From Plenodomus lindquistii (taxonomy: Eukaryota > Ascomycota > Dothideomycetes > Pleosporales > Leptosphaeriaceae), in contig JANUWI010000003.1 of NCBI GenBank assembly GCA_025504975.1, positions 2,604,001-2,668,000 of the forward strand: a stretch of DNA of 64,000 bases. The letters are read 5' to 3'. The notes below the pieces were generated by a model that was given only the letters and a program-made list of their open reading frames with translations, ran no database searches and was not told the DNA's origin. Made by a program: the position numbers and the translations under genes. How positions within the stretch are numbered: the stretch's first letter is position 1; each line of letters begins with the position of its first letter. This document shows positions 10,953 through 22,663 of the stretch, in pieces.

Positions 10953-13900
10953 TCACATGAACGTCATCTGAACCTCCTTTTCCTTTCCAAAATCATCGTC
11001 GAATTCATCAGCCCAGGCATTGTATCCAGGATTACCGTTTGTACTGTTTGAAGTCATTGGTTGAGGACTTGTCATTGCGGACTTCAAGGGTGGTCGCTCT
11101 ATGGTCGTTGGGTCGTCCCATGTTGGCTGCGAGTCGGGATCCCATGGCGATTTGATCGGTGTCGACTCCCATGGCGTCGATGCACCTGAGTGTGCGACGG
11201 TGGGCGGCATCGGGGACTTCGATGCTGATGAAGTTGGTTCGCGGAATGATGAGTCGAATGTCATTTCCATGTGCTCTGCACCTTCATCGTATTCGTCGTA
11301 CTCTTCAAAACCGCCATTACTATGTGCGCTCGTAGCGCTCGTTGTTTGCGCGCCGTTTACGGCTATCTTGCTATCCATTGATGATGTCCCCAGGCTGTCA
11401 TTGTAACTTTTCGTCTCCCTAAGATGCGAGTATGGCGGCGGTGGCACAGTGCTAATATCGATCTTCATTGGCGGAAGCGTGCTCTTGATCTCCTTTATTT
11501 CGAACTCCGCCTCGGCATTATACTCTTTGCTCTCAGCCGCAAGCACAGCAACTTCTTTCCTAATGGCATCAATGTCGAACATGATGGGATTTTCTGCGAT
11601 CTTCGCCGGATCGCCGTCCCTGTCGAGAGTTTTGTGTTGGGGTTGGGAAGAGTTCTCGTCGTACACTTCCCACTCTTTCTTGTCTCCTTTCTTCTTCTTC
11701 CACCAGCTCAGTTTGCTGCCTCTCCTCTCCTTCTCAGCATTCTTCTTCTCAAGCTCTTTGCGAGCTTCTTCGATCTCATTGATCAACTCGCGCTGGCGCA
11801 GCTCATGATTGTCTGGATCAGGGTCTTCGATTTCAGCAAATTCGTCGGACTCGACTATCCACCCAACTTCTCGCAGAAGCTTGGGCATAGCGGCACGGTA
11901 TGCCATATGACCAGGGACCAGCTCTGTGACGTTTACGTTCTCAATAGTCGGAACCTGCACAGGTGCAAGACCAGCGACACGCATGACACCTCCACTAGTT
12001 GCTCGGAATAGGTAACCTGATCAAGGGGTAAGTACAAGACACAGCAGAAGGCTCGCACAATACATACCAAGAATCCAGTCGTTGGTGGCATACCCATTGA
12101 CAAATCTTCCAGGGATGATGGACCTAGCTCTTACATAATCGTCAAATTTAGCAACAACGGGTGTGCCAAACATATACACATTTTGGATGAGGCCAAAGGC
12201 ACCACGATTAGCAAGCTCTTTCAAGCACGAGAAGATGACCCTGGCGCCCAAAGAGAAGCCAATCAATGTGACAGGTCGTGTTCCCAAGTTGCGATCGATG
12301 AGCGAGTCGGCAAGAATGAGTCCTGCCATGTCTGCTCGGGCTTGCGAGACGATCCAGGGGTTGTCAATGAGATACGATAGCTTCGTTAGCGCGAGGGGCA
12401 GTGTCATGGCAGCCATGAGAGCTGTTAGTATAGTACTTCCAAGTACCTGTTGCAGACCCTGTGTGAGAGCCTTGTATACGTTAGTCAGAGAGCATTCAGG
12501 TTTCCTCTTTTGCACTCACCTCGGTAGCAAGAATGTTTATGGTGTCACCCATGCTCCTCAGCATCTCGGGCTCCCACAGCACGGAGTATATGTCGCCCAT
12601 GACAGGATCTACTGTACTATATGGTAGTCTGACATCGTCGATCTTTCCATTCATCCATCCGGCAAGAGTGATAATGAGATGGGTCCTCTTGTTGTTGTGT
12701 AAGGGTCTATACTCGAATGTTTTGACCGCGCCTGTCCGCCTATTGGCAGCTCTGACACCGACAGTACTACCGGTGACAACACCAGTCGAAGTGATAATGG
12801 CTGCGCCTCCAGCACCTGCGAGAAAACTGCTCGTCCCTGCGACCCCAATAGTTGTGAAACCTGCGGCAAGACCCGCTCCGATAAGGGGAGCAAGCAAGCC
12901 GGCTGACAGCCCAATGACAAGGCCACCTCCGACCGTTGCGAGACCCATAAAGGCAAGACGCTTGTTGCGCGCCCGCCTTGCTCGACTGACCATGTGATCG
13001 TCTTCATTCCAGTTCTCCTTGTCTGCCTGCTCTTGCATCTCCAAAGCATCTGTCACACGCTTCTCAAAGCGACAGATCTCGAGCCAGTCTACGCTCAGAT
13101 ACTTTCCAACTTGCTCGAAGAGTTCTCTCGAGCGCGAGTCGTACACCGAGTCTGCGATGAGCACCAGGAACAAATCACACAATACCGTCCATCGAAGATC
13201 GATGTCCAAGTTCTTGCTGGTGGGCAGTTGCGAGGGCTTCTTGACTTCAGGATAGTCATCTCCCTGGTGTTCCTCGTAAGGTGGAGGGGAAGGTGACTGT
13301 AGACTGTCGGGTGATTCTGGTTCTGATTTCCGTGGAGACTGAATCATGTCTACGGGTGTTTCAGGGCGTGGAGACGAGACGGAAGGTCTTGCGGAATCAG
13401 TGTCTTTCGTTGACTCTGACTTTTCCGGTTCCTCGGCTGCGGGATTCTTTACTCGAGCGTTTTGCATAAGCGCAGGAACGAGATCTGCAGGTACGACGCC
13501 ATGTTCTGACAGTTGCTCGATCATGATCTGCTCGGAGGTATTGATGTCCATGTGACCGTAGATCCTGACCATGATCTTCTGAGCCCACATTTTCGAGGTC
13601 TCTGCTTGCATGTCGAGCATTTTCTTGACTGCCTTGCTCTTCCTCTCGATCTTGGAAAACTTGTTTTCCATCTCTACCATGGCTAGACGAACTAAGCCGA
13701 CATATGCAACGCGTTGTCCTTCGGTGAGGAGTTTCTTGGTAGTTTGTAGCTGCGACAGGGGATCTCTACCTTCCTCATCCTCATCAGCTAGGGCTGTGCT
13801 CTTCTCCTTGAAGAGGTATGCCGTGTTGTCGTCCATACTTGTCTGCGAATCCGCATCGTCGTCCATTATTACCCGAGTGTAGCCCTTTGCAGCACCTCCA

Positions 13901-14742
13901 ACATTGGCATATCCACTCATGTCCTCTAATTCTTCGGCGTTTTCCTTTGCAATGAGGCGATTGTCATCGTCGTACATGTCATAGTGGGCATACGCCGGCA
14001 TGGTCTGCCATTCGCCATCGTCCTCTTTGATTTCCTCCTTCTGCTTTGGCTGAAGAACGGCATGTTGATGCGAGTATTCGTTTACGGAAATTACACTATT
14101 TTGATGGCGGTGTGCAAATGAGGTTGCAGAAGTAGCCATGGGCTGTGCTGTGCCTTTGTTTTGCTGCGCACCCGGGATATTGCCTTCTTGCTTGGTCACT
14201 GATGCCTCTTGAACGTTTTCCTTCTCTGTTGGTCTGGCTTCGTTGTCAGCCTTCACAGCCGCTGACTCGTCACCAGCCTGCTGGTCCACCACTTTCTCTT
14301 CTTTATTCCTCTTCGCTGTTGGTTGTTCTTCACTGTCTTTCACCTCCTCCGCTTTTTCAGCATCTGCAGTCTGCCTCGCATCCTTGCTGGAATCTGCCAC
14401 ATGGTCATTGACCTGGTCTGACGCATCGCCCACTGCTTTCGCCTTCTCGTTCGTGTCCTCTGGAACCACTGCAGGGCCGCCCTTCACGCCTTTTATCCCT
14501 TTTTCTTCATTCGAGACTTCCTCCTTGTCCTGACTCGCCGCTTTCGAAGCTACGGCATCCTCGAACTGCTCCTCGGAGTCTGATGTCTCACTGACTGGCG
14601 TTCTTGGCCGTCGCTTCCGTACGGGGAGTCCAAAATCGTCATATTCAACCTCCTCCTTCTGTACATTCGTCGGTTCGGCTGGACCCGCGGTGGAACTTTT
14701 GCGCTCAGTCCGCACTCCATCGGCGGGGGTGTCGCTCGACAT
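10953..14742 (-). CDS. DUF726/TMCO4-family membrane hydrolase-like protein
   Basis: Three exons (14742-12520, 12470-12068, 12016-10953) join to 1229 aa. Intron 12471-12519 has donor GTGAGT and branch GACTAAC; intron 12017-12067 has donor GTATGT. The first ~300 residues are low-complexity and Glu/Lys/Asp-rich. A Gly/Ala-rich hydrophobic segment near residues 625-680 (ATVGGGLVIGLSAGLLAPLI and onward) is typical of TMCO4 relatives. An alpha/beta-hydrolase nucleophile elbow, GFSLGAR, follows near residue 810. The tail has a coiled-coil-like Glu/Lys/Arg stretch and disorder. The family includes yeast Yfl034w/Mil1, a clathrin-adaptor-interacting protein; catalysis is not established. The gene is divergent from UTP23 (328 bp between starts). 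Confidence 0.87.
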
Positions 14743-15070
14743 ATTGGATGCTACCGCGGGCGCATTGACACGTGGTTCGCAGGATAATTAGGCCAGGAAT
14801 CATGCGCAGGTCTATTCGACTAAGCCAATATATATGTTGGGAGCACGTTACTATGTACAGCGTGCGGTTGGAGCCCCCAGGCCATGGTTTCCAAAGGCGG
14901 AGGTCGTCGGGGGTGCCTGCCCTCAAAAGCCGCAGGCGTCGATCCCGGCGCAGCGACGGGGTGCACGGACGTTGGATCTGGTCCGCATTAAGTTTTGAGA
15001 ACATTTGCATCACCCAAACTTTTTCCCCACAAACTGCAAACATCCGCCATTCCACGCTGGAGCTATCGCA
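14743..15070. other. Divergent promoter region, DUF726 gene / UTP23
   Basis: 328 bp between two start codons on opposite strands. No specific factor site could be assigned. A TATA-like TATATATG lies near 14828. Confidence 0.4.
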
Positions 15071-16024
15071 ATGAAGTTGAAGCGCGCAAAGGTAAGGGAT
15101 CGCCTGACAGCATGCATTTGGATTTGGTGTTGACTGGCGCAGGCTTACAAAAAGCTCCTCCACCAATACGAACTCAACTTTGGCTTCCGCGAACCCTACC
15201 AAATCCTCCTCGACTCGCAGATCCTCGAAGATGCCTACAGATGCAAGATCGACCTTGTCGCGCGACTCCAGAAGATGCTTGGAGGGCAGGTGAAGCCCAT
15301 GATTACAACATGCGACATGCGACACCTCTACCTCGCGAAGCCCAAGAACGAGACCTTGATCTTGCAAGCGAAGGAATACGAGCGAAGACGATGCAACCAC
15401 CAGGATCTCGAGCAACCTCTATCCACCCTGGAATGTCTAAGTTCGGTCGTGGACCCCAAGGACAACAACACCAACAAATTCCGCTACATCGTATGCAGTA
15501 ACGATGTAGACGTGCGCAAACGCATGCGCCGCATCGCCGGTGTGCCGCTCATATACATCTCGAAGTCAGTGGTACTCATGGAGCCCATGACCAATGCGAC
15601 AGAGGAGTTGCGCGAGCGCGAAGAGAAGTCAAAGTTCAAGCAGGGTCTCAAGGGCCAGAGGAAGCCAGACGCAGGCGAAAAGAGGAAGCGCAACGATGAC
15701 GAGGCACATGATGACGAGGCTAGTGAGACTAAGTCTACCGGAGACGCGAAACCCTCGAAGAAACGCGCAAAGGGACCAAAGGGCCCCAATCCGCTCAGTG
15801 TGAAGAAGGCGAAGAAAGACCAAGGGCCTTCCAAACCCAAGGTCGCGAAACCAGCGAAGTCTGCTGAGACAGAGGACAACCAACCCAATGCACCCGAGGC
15901 TACCGGAGATGCCGCAAACCAAGGCGAGGGTGATGGCTCAGCACCTCGCAAGAGGAAACGAAAGCACAAGTCCAAGGCAGAAACGAGCGCCGTTGCGGAT
16001 GGTGAAGAAGCAGGATCGCCCTGA
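15071..16024 (+). CDS. UTP23: rRNA-processing protein UTP23
   Basis: Two exons (15071-15091, 15143-16024) give 300 aa. The first exon encodes only seven residues (MKLKRAK), with a strong GTAAGG donor. The N-terminal two thirds are a PIN-like domain (FREPYQILLDSQILEDAYRC). Cys and His residues of the family's zinc-binding motif are visible (CDMRHLY, RRCNH, LECL). The tail is Lys-rich and includes KGPNPLSVKKAKK, the hallmark of Utp23. Utp23 belongs to the small-subunit processome, and in yeast is linked to release of snR30 snoRNA during 18S rRNA maturation. The PIN site is degenerate in the yeast protein. Confidence 0.95.
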
Positions 16025-16228
16025 CAACTTCCACTTGAGATCATCGATTCTTATATGCATGCATCAGTCCCGGCGTTTCATAGCATACTAGGCGTTATTA
16101 GGATGAAAAAGTTGAAGTAGGAAGACCAATCGGGACATGCCTCGCAGTACGCTCCGGAGCGCGCATCCGTCGTATGAAGTATGCTCGAGGGAGCGAATGG
16201 CACACCATTCTGGAAGATTTGAGACAGC

Positions 16229-17414
16229 CTATACCTTCTTGCCCTGAGCAAGCATGTCCGAAACCTTGGGTGGAAGTACAAGGGTACTTCGATCATTGCG
16301 CTTGATGAACTCGACAACAACCTCGGCTGTCTTCTCGGGCTGATCTTCCTGGAGGAAGTGTCCTGCGTTCGGAAAGACTTGCAGTTGGAATTTGCCTATG
16401 TTGTCTCGTTAGATACCTCTTTCATAGTCTCATGAAGCTAGAAGTTATACCCTGCATTTGTCCAATCATCAGCTCCTTGTCCAGCCTGTCTGTTCCGGCA
16501 AGTATCAATAGTTTTGCGCCTTTGCTGTTGAGGAACTTGCCGCTCATTCCCGTGAACCAGTTCTCCCAATACGACTCGGTAGTCGATAGACTTGTCCGCC
16601 ATGCCCATCGTCCATCTGATGTCTGCAGCAAAAGACTTGGGACACTGGCTCTTGCCGACTGGGGATTGCGAAGCGTTCGTGAGCGTATATGCCACTCAAT
16701 CGCTGCCGCATGAGACGGAAACGTCTGCGGTCGACTGGCAAGATATGCCTGCATGAAGCCCAGGGCCTCCATTGCCGAACCCTCGACCACATCCAAGACA
16801 CCAAAGCCCAGCAACTTGTTTCCCAACAGTCCCTTACTCGCTGCCTCTGTGACCACCGCACCACCAAGACTATGGCCGATCAAGATGATGGGAGGTAAAT
16901 CATCCCAGCCCACTTTCTTCTGTGTAAGATGCATCATCTCCAACATATCTCTCGCCAGCAACTCAACACTAAGGTCCTCATCCACCTCACCTGCAGGAGT
17001 CCACACTACGCTTCCATGATCCCTCGCCTCCACAGCCAAAACACCCATATCAGGCATGGCCTTCCGCACTTCTTTGACCATGAGCGCAAAACTCATCGCC
17101 GAGCTGCCAGCCCCATGATGCAGTACCAGCAACGGCGCTTTGAGATCCTTGGGCGGCGTCAAATAGACATGAAATTTCGCATGTCCTTGTCCCGGTCTGT
17201 CTTGCTCCAGGTAGTACTCCTGCGCAAAATAATCAGACCAGTGTATCGCGGGCGCCGGTCTTAGACTTCCTGACGGAATGACGGTGCCAGTGCTGGACAT
17301 GGATGATGCCGAAGACGAATCATCTTCGTATTCTGGCGGTTCTTCCAGCAAGGGCTCGGGTGGGGGGAGAGCGGAGAGCTTGGTTTTGGCAAAGTGCTTG
17401 GCTAGATCTGACAT
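16229..17414 (-). CDS. PPE1: Protein phosphatase methylesterase 1
   Basis: Two exons (17414-16451, 16395-16229) give 376 aa; the intron 16396-16450 has a GTATAA donor and CTAAC branch. The ATG at 17414 (MSDLAKHFAKTK) is used because further upstream the frame is open only from a TTG. An alpha/beta-hydrolase fold shows the oxyanion region LLVLHHGAGSSAMSF, the nucleophile elbow GHSLGG (Ser182) and the C-terminal His334 in FPNAGHFLQEDQPEKTA. PME-1/Ppe1 removes the C-terminal methyl ester from the PP2A catalytic subunit and can inactivate the enzyme. The N-terminal 60 residues are Ser/Pro/Glu-rich. Convergent with UTP23 (about 200 bp between stops). Confidence 0.93.
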
Positions 17415-18470
17415 TGTGGGGGCTTGGCGAGGCGTGAGCGTGAAGGGTGTCTGGGTGCGTGCGCTGCGTGCTGAGTTGGACAAGGTTCTTGATGTGGTCT
17501 GTGGTGGTCCGCGGAGTAGTGATTGGTGGGTTTGTATTTAGCGCGTGAGGAGAGACTGGTATCTGGGAGGGCTGGCTACGGCGGATACGGGATATTGTGG
17601 GGGATGGAATGGGTGATGTTGTATGGGAGACGGATTCACAGCATGTGGGGTTGGTTATCTGATAGTGAGTGAGGGACAGGGGTGAGCATCCTTGTTAACA
17701 GCTTCTAGCGAGCTATCCGCTCGAAGCTCCTGGACATGAAAGAGCGCAATCTATCAGCGATGCGAGACCGATGCAATGAGAACCAATGACGTAGCAGGGG
17801 TTGAGCTCGATAGCTCGAGAACGTGACAGGCTCCACGAAGGAGCTCCGGTTGTATTTATCAAGTCACCAAAGTCACAAGCGCCACCAGCGCTATAGACAT
17901 CACACCTCACTAAAAAGTTTCCCTAAAGCGATTAAATTATACATGTATTCTCCATATATAATTGAAAAAATTTTGTGTTAAACTTTAGTGCTGTTGTTCT
18001 TTTTCTGCTGCAGTATAGACTTAGGCGTCACGCTGTTAATCTGGGGGGGGGGGGGGGACACAATAAATACGAGTTCCTTCGTACGATGTGCGACAAGGAG
18101 CATGTATCGTGAGAACGCGGTTCTCCGGGCAGAATAAATTCAAGAAATGTACAACAAAAAGCTCCGCGGGGCGGCTCCAGTGGCGCGGAGTGGGCGCGCT
18201 TCATGATGCGTAGCTGGGATCCAGTTCCGGGAATGACGTCGATCCCCGATCATTAGCGCGGTAACGAGCTTCGAACAAAACCAACCTCGTCGCCCCTCAA
18301 AGCGGCCTTCTCTATTCCAACGAGCTCTCTGAAGCTTTTAATTCACATCGAGGACCTTTTTGGCCCTTGCACCCATTTCCGCAGCTGAGCCGGAATCGCT
18401 GTTGTTGCTATACCTCCGAGAGACCCGCTCACACAGTGGTCATAGCTTGATAAGAGCTCCAGACTCCAGC
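17415..18470. other. Divergent intergenic with AT-rich block and G-run
   Basis: Between the starts of PPE1 and the membrane hydrolase gene. From about 17915 to 18015 the sequence becomes AT-rich, unlike its surroundings, followed by a 15-nt G run at 18043-18057. No transposase remnant, long terminal repeat or clear inverted repeat could be made out. A short open frame at 17713-17910 (minus) has no signal peptide and is not supported. Confidence 0.45.
18043..18057. repeat. Poly-G run of 15
   Basis: Fifteen consecutive G directly after an AT-rich block. It may be a replication slippage hotspot, and its exact length may be uncertain in the assembly. Confidence 0.85.
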
Positions 18471-20176
18471 ATGTCCAGCATGTGGAAAGGCGGCAAAAAG
18501 GACGCGCAGAATGGTGATCAACTGACTGCAGAGCCACCGCACCCAATTCCTCAGGATGATGTCGCGTCCAGGTCGTCCAGACGCAGTTATGAGCCCACTG
18601 AACGAACTCGTCTCTTAGACCATCCTAGGCCGCCACCCAACGCAGATGGCTACTTGGATCCAGATGACCCAGCTGTAAGTTTTCCTATCTGAACAGCCTT
18701 CAGTAAAATCAATGCTCATCATGTCAGGTATCACCATACAATCTATGGACGGTGCGTGCTATGCGCTACCTGACTGTCCTTTTCCTAGTCGTCACGTTCT
18801 TGTGGTGGGTACTTCTGCTGGTCTCAATCTTCGTCTCCCCACCTGGTCTTCACACCCGCGGATCAGGCTTCTTCGACTTCGCCTATACATGTCTTACTCT
18901 CGGCAACCTCCTTGTGGTCACCATCTTCTTCGTTACGCCAGCAAAGGGGCTACGCATCACCACGGCTATCATCGCGGTGCTCCTCGCCATCAACATGATC
19001 ATCATTCTTGCAGTCCCACGTGTTAGACTCGAGGAGGGATGGGTTGGTATTGCAAGCGTCGTTTGGGCATTCGTCATGGCTGTCTGGTGCATTCTGACAG
19101 ACCGTGTTGTAGCCTATGGCAAGAAGGAGGAAGAAGAGCGCCTCACCGGTCGTGCAGAGACCAGACGCACACTGAAGGAGTGGGTCGCGGTCCTGGTTGC
19201 CACCATACTTACTGTCGTCTTCATTATTATCGTCATTTTAATGACCGCGACACTCGGCATGCGCACCAGCGACGCTACCCTGAAGATGTACGGCGATCGC
19301 GTCCTTGTCGATGGCGACAAGTACGCCGTTCACCTTGCCTGCGTTGGAAACGTCTCTTATACTGGCGAGACCCGTGATCCCACGATTCTTCTCGAAGCAG
19401 GGGAAGAACCACTTGAGTACGACTTTGAGCACTGGGCCTACGCCGCCTTCAAGAACGGCACAATCTCGCGCTACTGCTATTGGGATCGCCCAGGTTACGC
19501 CTTCTCTGACAACGCGCCCTCTCCACACTCTGCCGGCATGTCCGCCGATGCTCTCTCAGAAGCTCTCGCTGTGACTGGTGAGGAAGGCCCGTGGATCCTC
19601 GTCTCTGCCGGCTCTGGCAGCATCGTCTCGCGCATCTTCGGCTCCCGTCACCTCAAGCAAGTCGTCGGTATCATGATGATTGACCCTCTGCACGAAGACC
19701 TCCTTCACCGTATTGGCGGTCCCACCCGCGGCTTCCTCCTCTGGGCATGGGGAATCATATCCCCGCTCGGCACTGTCCGTCTCGCCGGCGCGTTGTTCAA
19801 GGGTCGCACGCGTGAGGACCGCGTCTATGGCCGCAACGCATACCAGTCTGGCAAGTTTATTAAAGCGCAGCTTCAGGAGAATCTCGTCGCAGACTCGCTC
19901 ACCAAGAACGAAGTCGTCTCCTCCCGCAATATCCAGAGCGCCGATACGCCGCTTGCGATCATCTCGAGCGGTATCTCTTGCGGCAAGGACCGCGAGTGGG
20001 AGCGCAAGCAAGAGGATTTGACCAAGTTGACCGACAACCTGGTCGCCTTTGATATTGTCAAGAAGGCGCCGCATCAGGTGTGGCATACGCTTGAAGGCCG
20101 CAGTGTCATGGAGAAGAGGCTGAAGGCGCTGGTCAAGGCGGCGCACAAGTTGAACTCCACCTCTGTGGAGGAGTAA
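18471..20176 (+). CDS. Multipass membrane protein with hydrolase-like C-terminal domain
   Basis: Two exons (18471-18674, 18728-20176) give 550 aa; the donor is GTAAGT. The first 68 residues are hydrophilic (MSSMWKGGKKDAQNG) and contain an ERTRLL di-leucine-type motif. Five hydrophobic segments follow: LTVLFLVVTFLWWVLLLVSI, then one starting at LTLGNLLVVTIFFV, one at TTAIIAVLLAINMIIIL, one at VGIASVVWAFVMAVWCIL, and VLVATILTVVFIIIVILMTA. The C-terminal half resembles a fungal alpha/beta-hydrolase-like domain (WILVSAGSGSIVSRIFGSRH, VVGIMMIDPLHEDLL). The elbow reads GSGS rather than a clean GxSxG, so activity is unclear. Fungi have a conserved membrane family of this design (possibly DUF2434; uncertain). 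Location is probably an internal or vacuolar membrane. Confidence 0.85.
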
Positions 20177-20844
20177 AGTCAGCTTTCACAACGGCTTTGA
20201 TCTTGTGATTGTTGACTGCAAGAGAAGGATGAATTGGAAATTTGTTGATCGAAGCATGTTGTTTTGTTTACGTTTTTTCCTTTAGCATACCCTAGTGTTA
20301 CGGCGCAGACTGGCTTCCACTTTCTCCAACATGAGCATATCTTGGATTCTCATAATGTGTATTGGGAGCGTATGGTAGTGTGTATAGTAATCAACACTAC
20401 ATCTAATCTGCTGTGCTCCACAAGCTACGAACCGAGCCCGTAGATACACCGACCAGCCTACCACACAGCGTCAGCCAGCGGCCGTTCCTGAACTAGATCG
20501 CCCAGAATACCCACTTTCCATGGACTATGAATGTATGTCTTGTGTATCGGTATTACTTTGCCCTACAACAGCTTCGCTACGGCGACTCGGTCGGTGTTGC
20601 AACGGCTTTGTCTAGTCTGCAGTACGAGTAGAGCACAGTAACGGGAAAGATGAACGCGCAATGCACCGATAAGCTGTGGACCAAGATCGTGATGTGGTGC
20701 ACTCAATTGCGGCTATTTAAGACGAGGCTGCCCCCTACTATATTTGCTTACACACAATATCTGAGTGACCAAAGCCACATACCCAGGCATTAGTTCCTTT
20801 CTCAATCCCCTGTCTCGATACCATAATCACTCTATACCGCGAAC
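20177..20844. other. Intergenic upstream of SSP-B
   Basis: Holds the 3' UTR of the membrane protein gene and the SSP-B promoter. Nothing else was recognised. Confidence 0.5.
20714..20720 (+). promoter_or_regulatory. Candidate TATA-like element of SSP-B
   Basis: TATTTAA lies about 130 nt upstream of the SSP-B start, with no ATG between them. The spacing matches that of the stronger TATA sequence of SSP-A. Confidence 0.35.
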
Positions 20845-21317
20845 ATGAAGACCGCCATCACTTTGGCAATACTGTGCCTTACATCTGTATCTCTCGCCCT
20901 GCCCCAAAGCTCCAGAGCTCAGAACCGGGTTCGTACATAACCACCCCATCCTTACCATCCACACCACCACGCCATCTTCCCTGATCCATTCTCTCCATCT
21001 ATCCTTCCAATCCCATCACCACCACCACTGCTGCTGCTGCCTATATTCCAGTAGTACCCACGAACTAACAACTCGACAAGGGCTGCCTAGAAGCAACGGG
21101 GGGCAATTTCGGAACATGCTATATTGAAGAGGCAGGCGTGACTGTTCCCTGTGCTGCGGTGAGTAGTTGTTGATCTTTTCTTTTCCTCTCTCTCACGAGA
21201 GAAACCCTTTTCCCAATGAGGTATCTAATGTCGTCGATGTGGTAGGATACGCCGTGTACGGCCCTTGCGCAGCCTTGCGATTCGTCGCCACCGTATGTTG
21301 GAGCTCGATGCTGGTGA
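20845..21317 (+). CDS. Small secreted six-cysteine protein, SSP-B
   Basis: Three exons (20845-20928, 21081-21158, 21246-21317) encode 77 aa. Intron 1 (152 nt) has a GTTCGT donor and a CTAACA branch. Intron 2 (87 nt) has a consensus GTGAGT donor. Exon 1 carries a signal peptide (MKTAITLAILCLTSVSLA, predicted cleavage after residue 18) and a short linker ending AQNR. The mature part has six cysteines, at 30, 41, 52, 58, 65 and 76. Spacings are 10, 10, 5, 6 and 10 residues, against 12, 12, 5, 6 and 9 in SSP-A. Both introns are phase 0 and fall at the same points relative to Cys1 and Cys3 as in SSP-A. Sequence identity outside cysteines is low. Family unrecognised. Secretion is supported; an effector or antimicrobial role is inference. 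Confidence 0.8.
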
Positions 21318-21820
21318 AATGTATGTGGGCAATGTCTGGTGGAAACCAAGAGACGTTTTGAATGGGATTGGGATGGGGATTTTTGGATACTGAGACGCGG
21401 AGTGAGGTGCTTGATTTACAGTTATGTAGTGAGTGATGTGCTGTCTGAATATACATGCCTTCTGTCATGATCTTTTGTGTAGGTGAGATGGAGCTCATGT
21501 CGTTCAACGCACTTGTATCACCGCAGTTAGGTTCCACGATCTCCACCAAGCTTCAATGTAACTTGATCAACGTGTCGGCTCAGCTTCGCCTTTCACTAAG
21601 CAAGATTGTTACCGAGAATTGTGTAGGTGAAGGCGCTATGGCAGCTGTGACGTGCGCTCCTGTCTTTCTCGAGCGTTTGCACGCTAGTGCGGTTGCTACG
21701 ACACCTACGCACGCGTTAGCTTCAACTTCCTTCAAGTACCTGGTACCACTCACGCTCTAGAATGAGACACTGGTCTCGCCCTCTCAATGTAGTGCATCTT
21801 CCGGCACCGGCGTCCCCATA
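21318..21820. other. Intergenic between SSP-B and LPxELR gene 1
   Basis: A 101-codon open frame at 21455-21760 (plus) starts with ATG but has no domain, signal peptide or convincing coding character. No other feature is seen. Confidence 0.4.
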
Positions 21821-22663
21821 ATGAGCTCGCAGTATAGCGTCCCTAAGGGCGTGACAGCGACTATCCTGGACATGCGTCTACAGAAGATGAAGTTGCGGGG
21901 AGAAGACAAAGACCTGTAGGTTGAAAGTAATTCGACTGTATCCAGATCTGACCACCACAGTACCGCCAGCAATTCGCGCATCTCCCCGCTACTCAAGCTC
22001 CCAGGCGAGCTCCGCAATAAGATCTACAACTACATACTCGGCGATCTCAGCATTCGCTTCAAATCTTGCAACTATCTGAGCGTCCAAATGGGCTGGATGC
22101 CTCACGCACTCGCTTTGACTCAGGTCTGCCGTCAAGTACATGCCGAAACCCGTCTCATAGAGAAGACTTGCACTGAGCTCTCTGGGCACATCAGTAATTT
22201 CTATCCTCTTCTCACTATCTCACCGCACGACCTTCCACAGAACACACTGCGACAGGAGGAATTTGACAAGATCAAGGTTGTGCGCATCGCAGTAGACGAG
22301 TATCAACATGAGTGGCATGGGTCGCTCGGACGTCTCATGCACAACATCCTGGGGGTCATTTCGCACTGGTATGCACTAGAGCGGATGGTTGTGATAGTGG
22401 ACACGACAAATTCTCTATCAGAATGGATGGAACCGAAATCTGTACAAGTTGACGCGATGTTGTTGGTCGATCGAAGCATACAGTCCCAGGAAGAGCGTGC
22501 TTTGGAGGCTTTGAAGCGTGCGTATGCGGCTCTGGAACCACGACGCGACATCGCCATCGAGCTATACTCGAAGAATTCCAACGGTTCCAAGGGTGCAGGC
22601 TTGGGTCCAAGGACGAATGGCTTACCTGTAAGAGCGCACAGGTCAGGCCGTCGATCATTCTGA
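21821..22663 (+). CDS. LPxELR (2EXR/F-box-like) protein 1, 5' end unresolved
   Basis: The frame from 21920 to 22663 encodes a protein opening with LLKLPGELRNKIYNYILG, the N-terminal motif of a large fungal family related to F-box/2EXR proteins, followed by ALTQVCRQVHAETRLI. No ATG lies between 21920 and this motif, and a TAG at 21917-21919 separates it from in-frame upstream ATGs (21821 and three more). Two splicing solutions restore a frame: an intron 21851-21919 (donor GTGACA), or a 30-nt intron 21916-21945 (donor GTAGGT, acceptor CCAG). The second has better sites but is shorter than any other intron here. Otherwise the gene is a nonsense-broken copy. The coordinates take the first upstream ATG. 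Function unknown. Confidence 0.55.

Noticed and set aside
17713..17910. 65-codon minus-strand frame with five cysteines
   Set aside because: No signal peptide, no introns matching the SSP layout, and irregular cysteine spacing.
21455..21760. 101-codon plus-strand frame starting with ATG
   Set aside because: No domain or signal peptide; lies in the likely promoter of the LPxELR gene.
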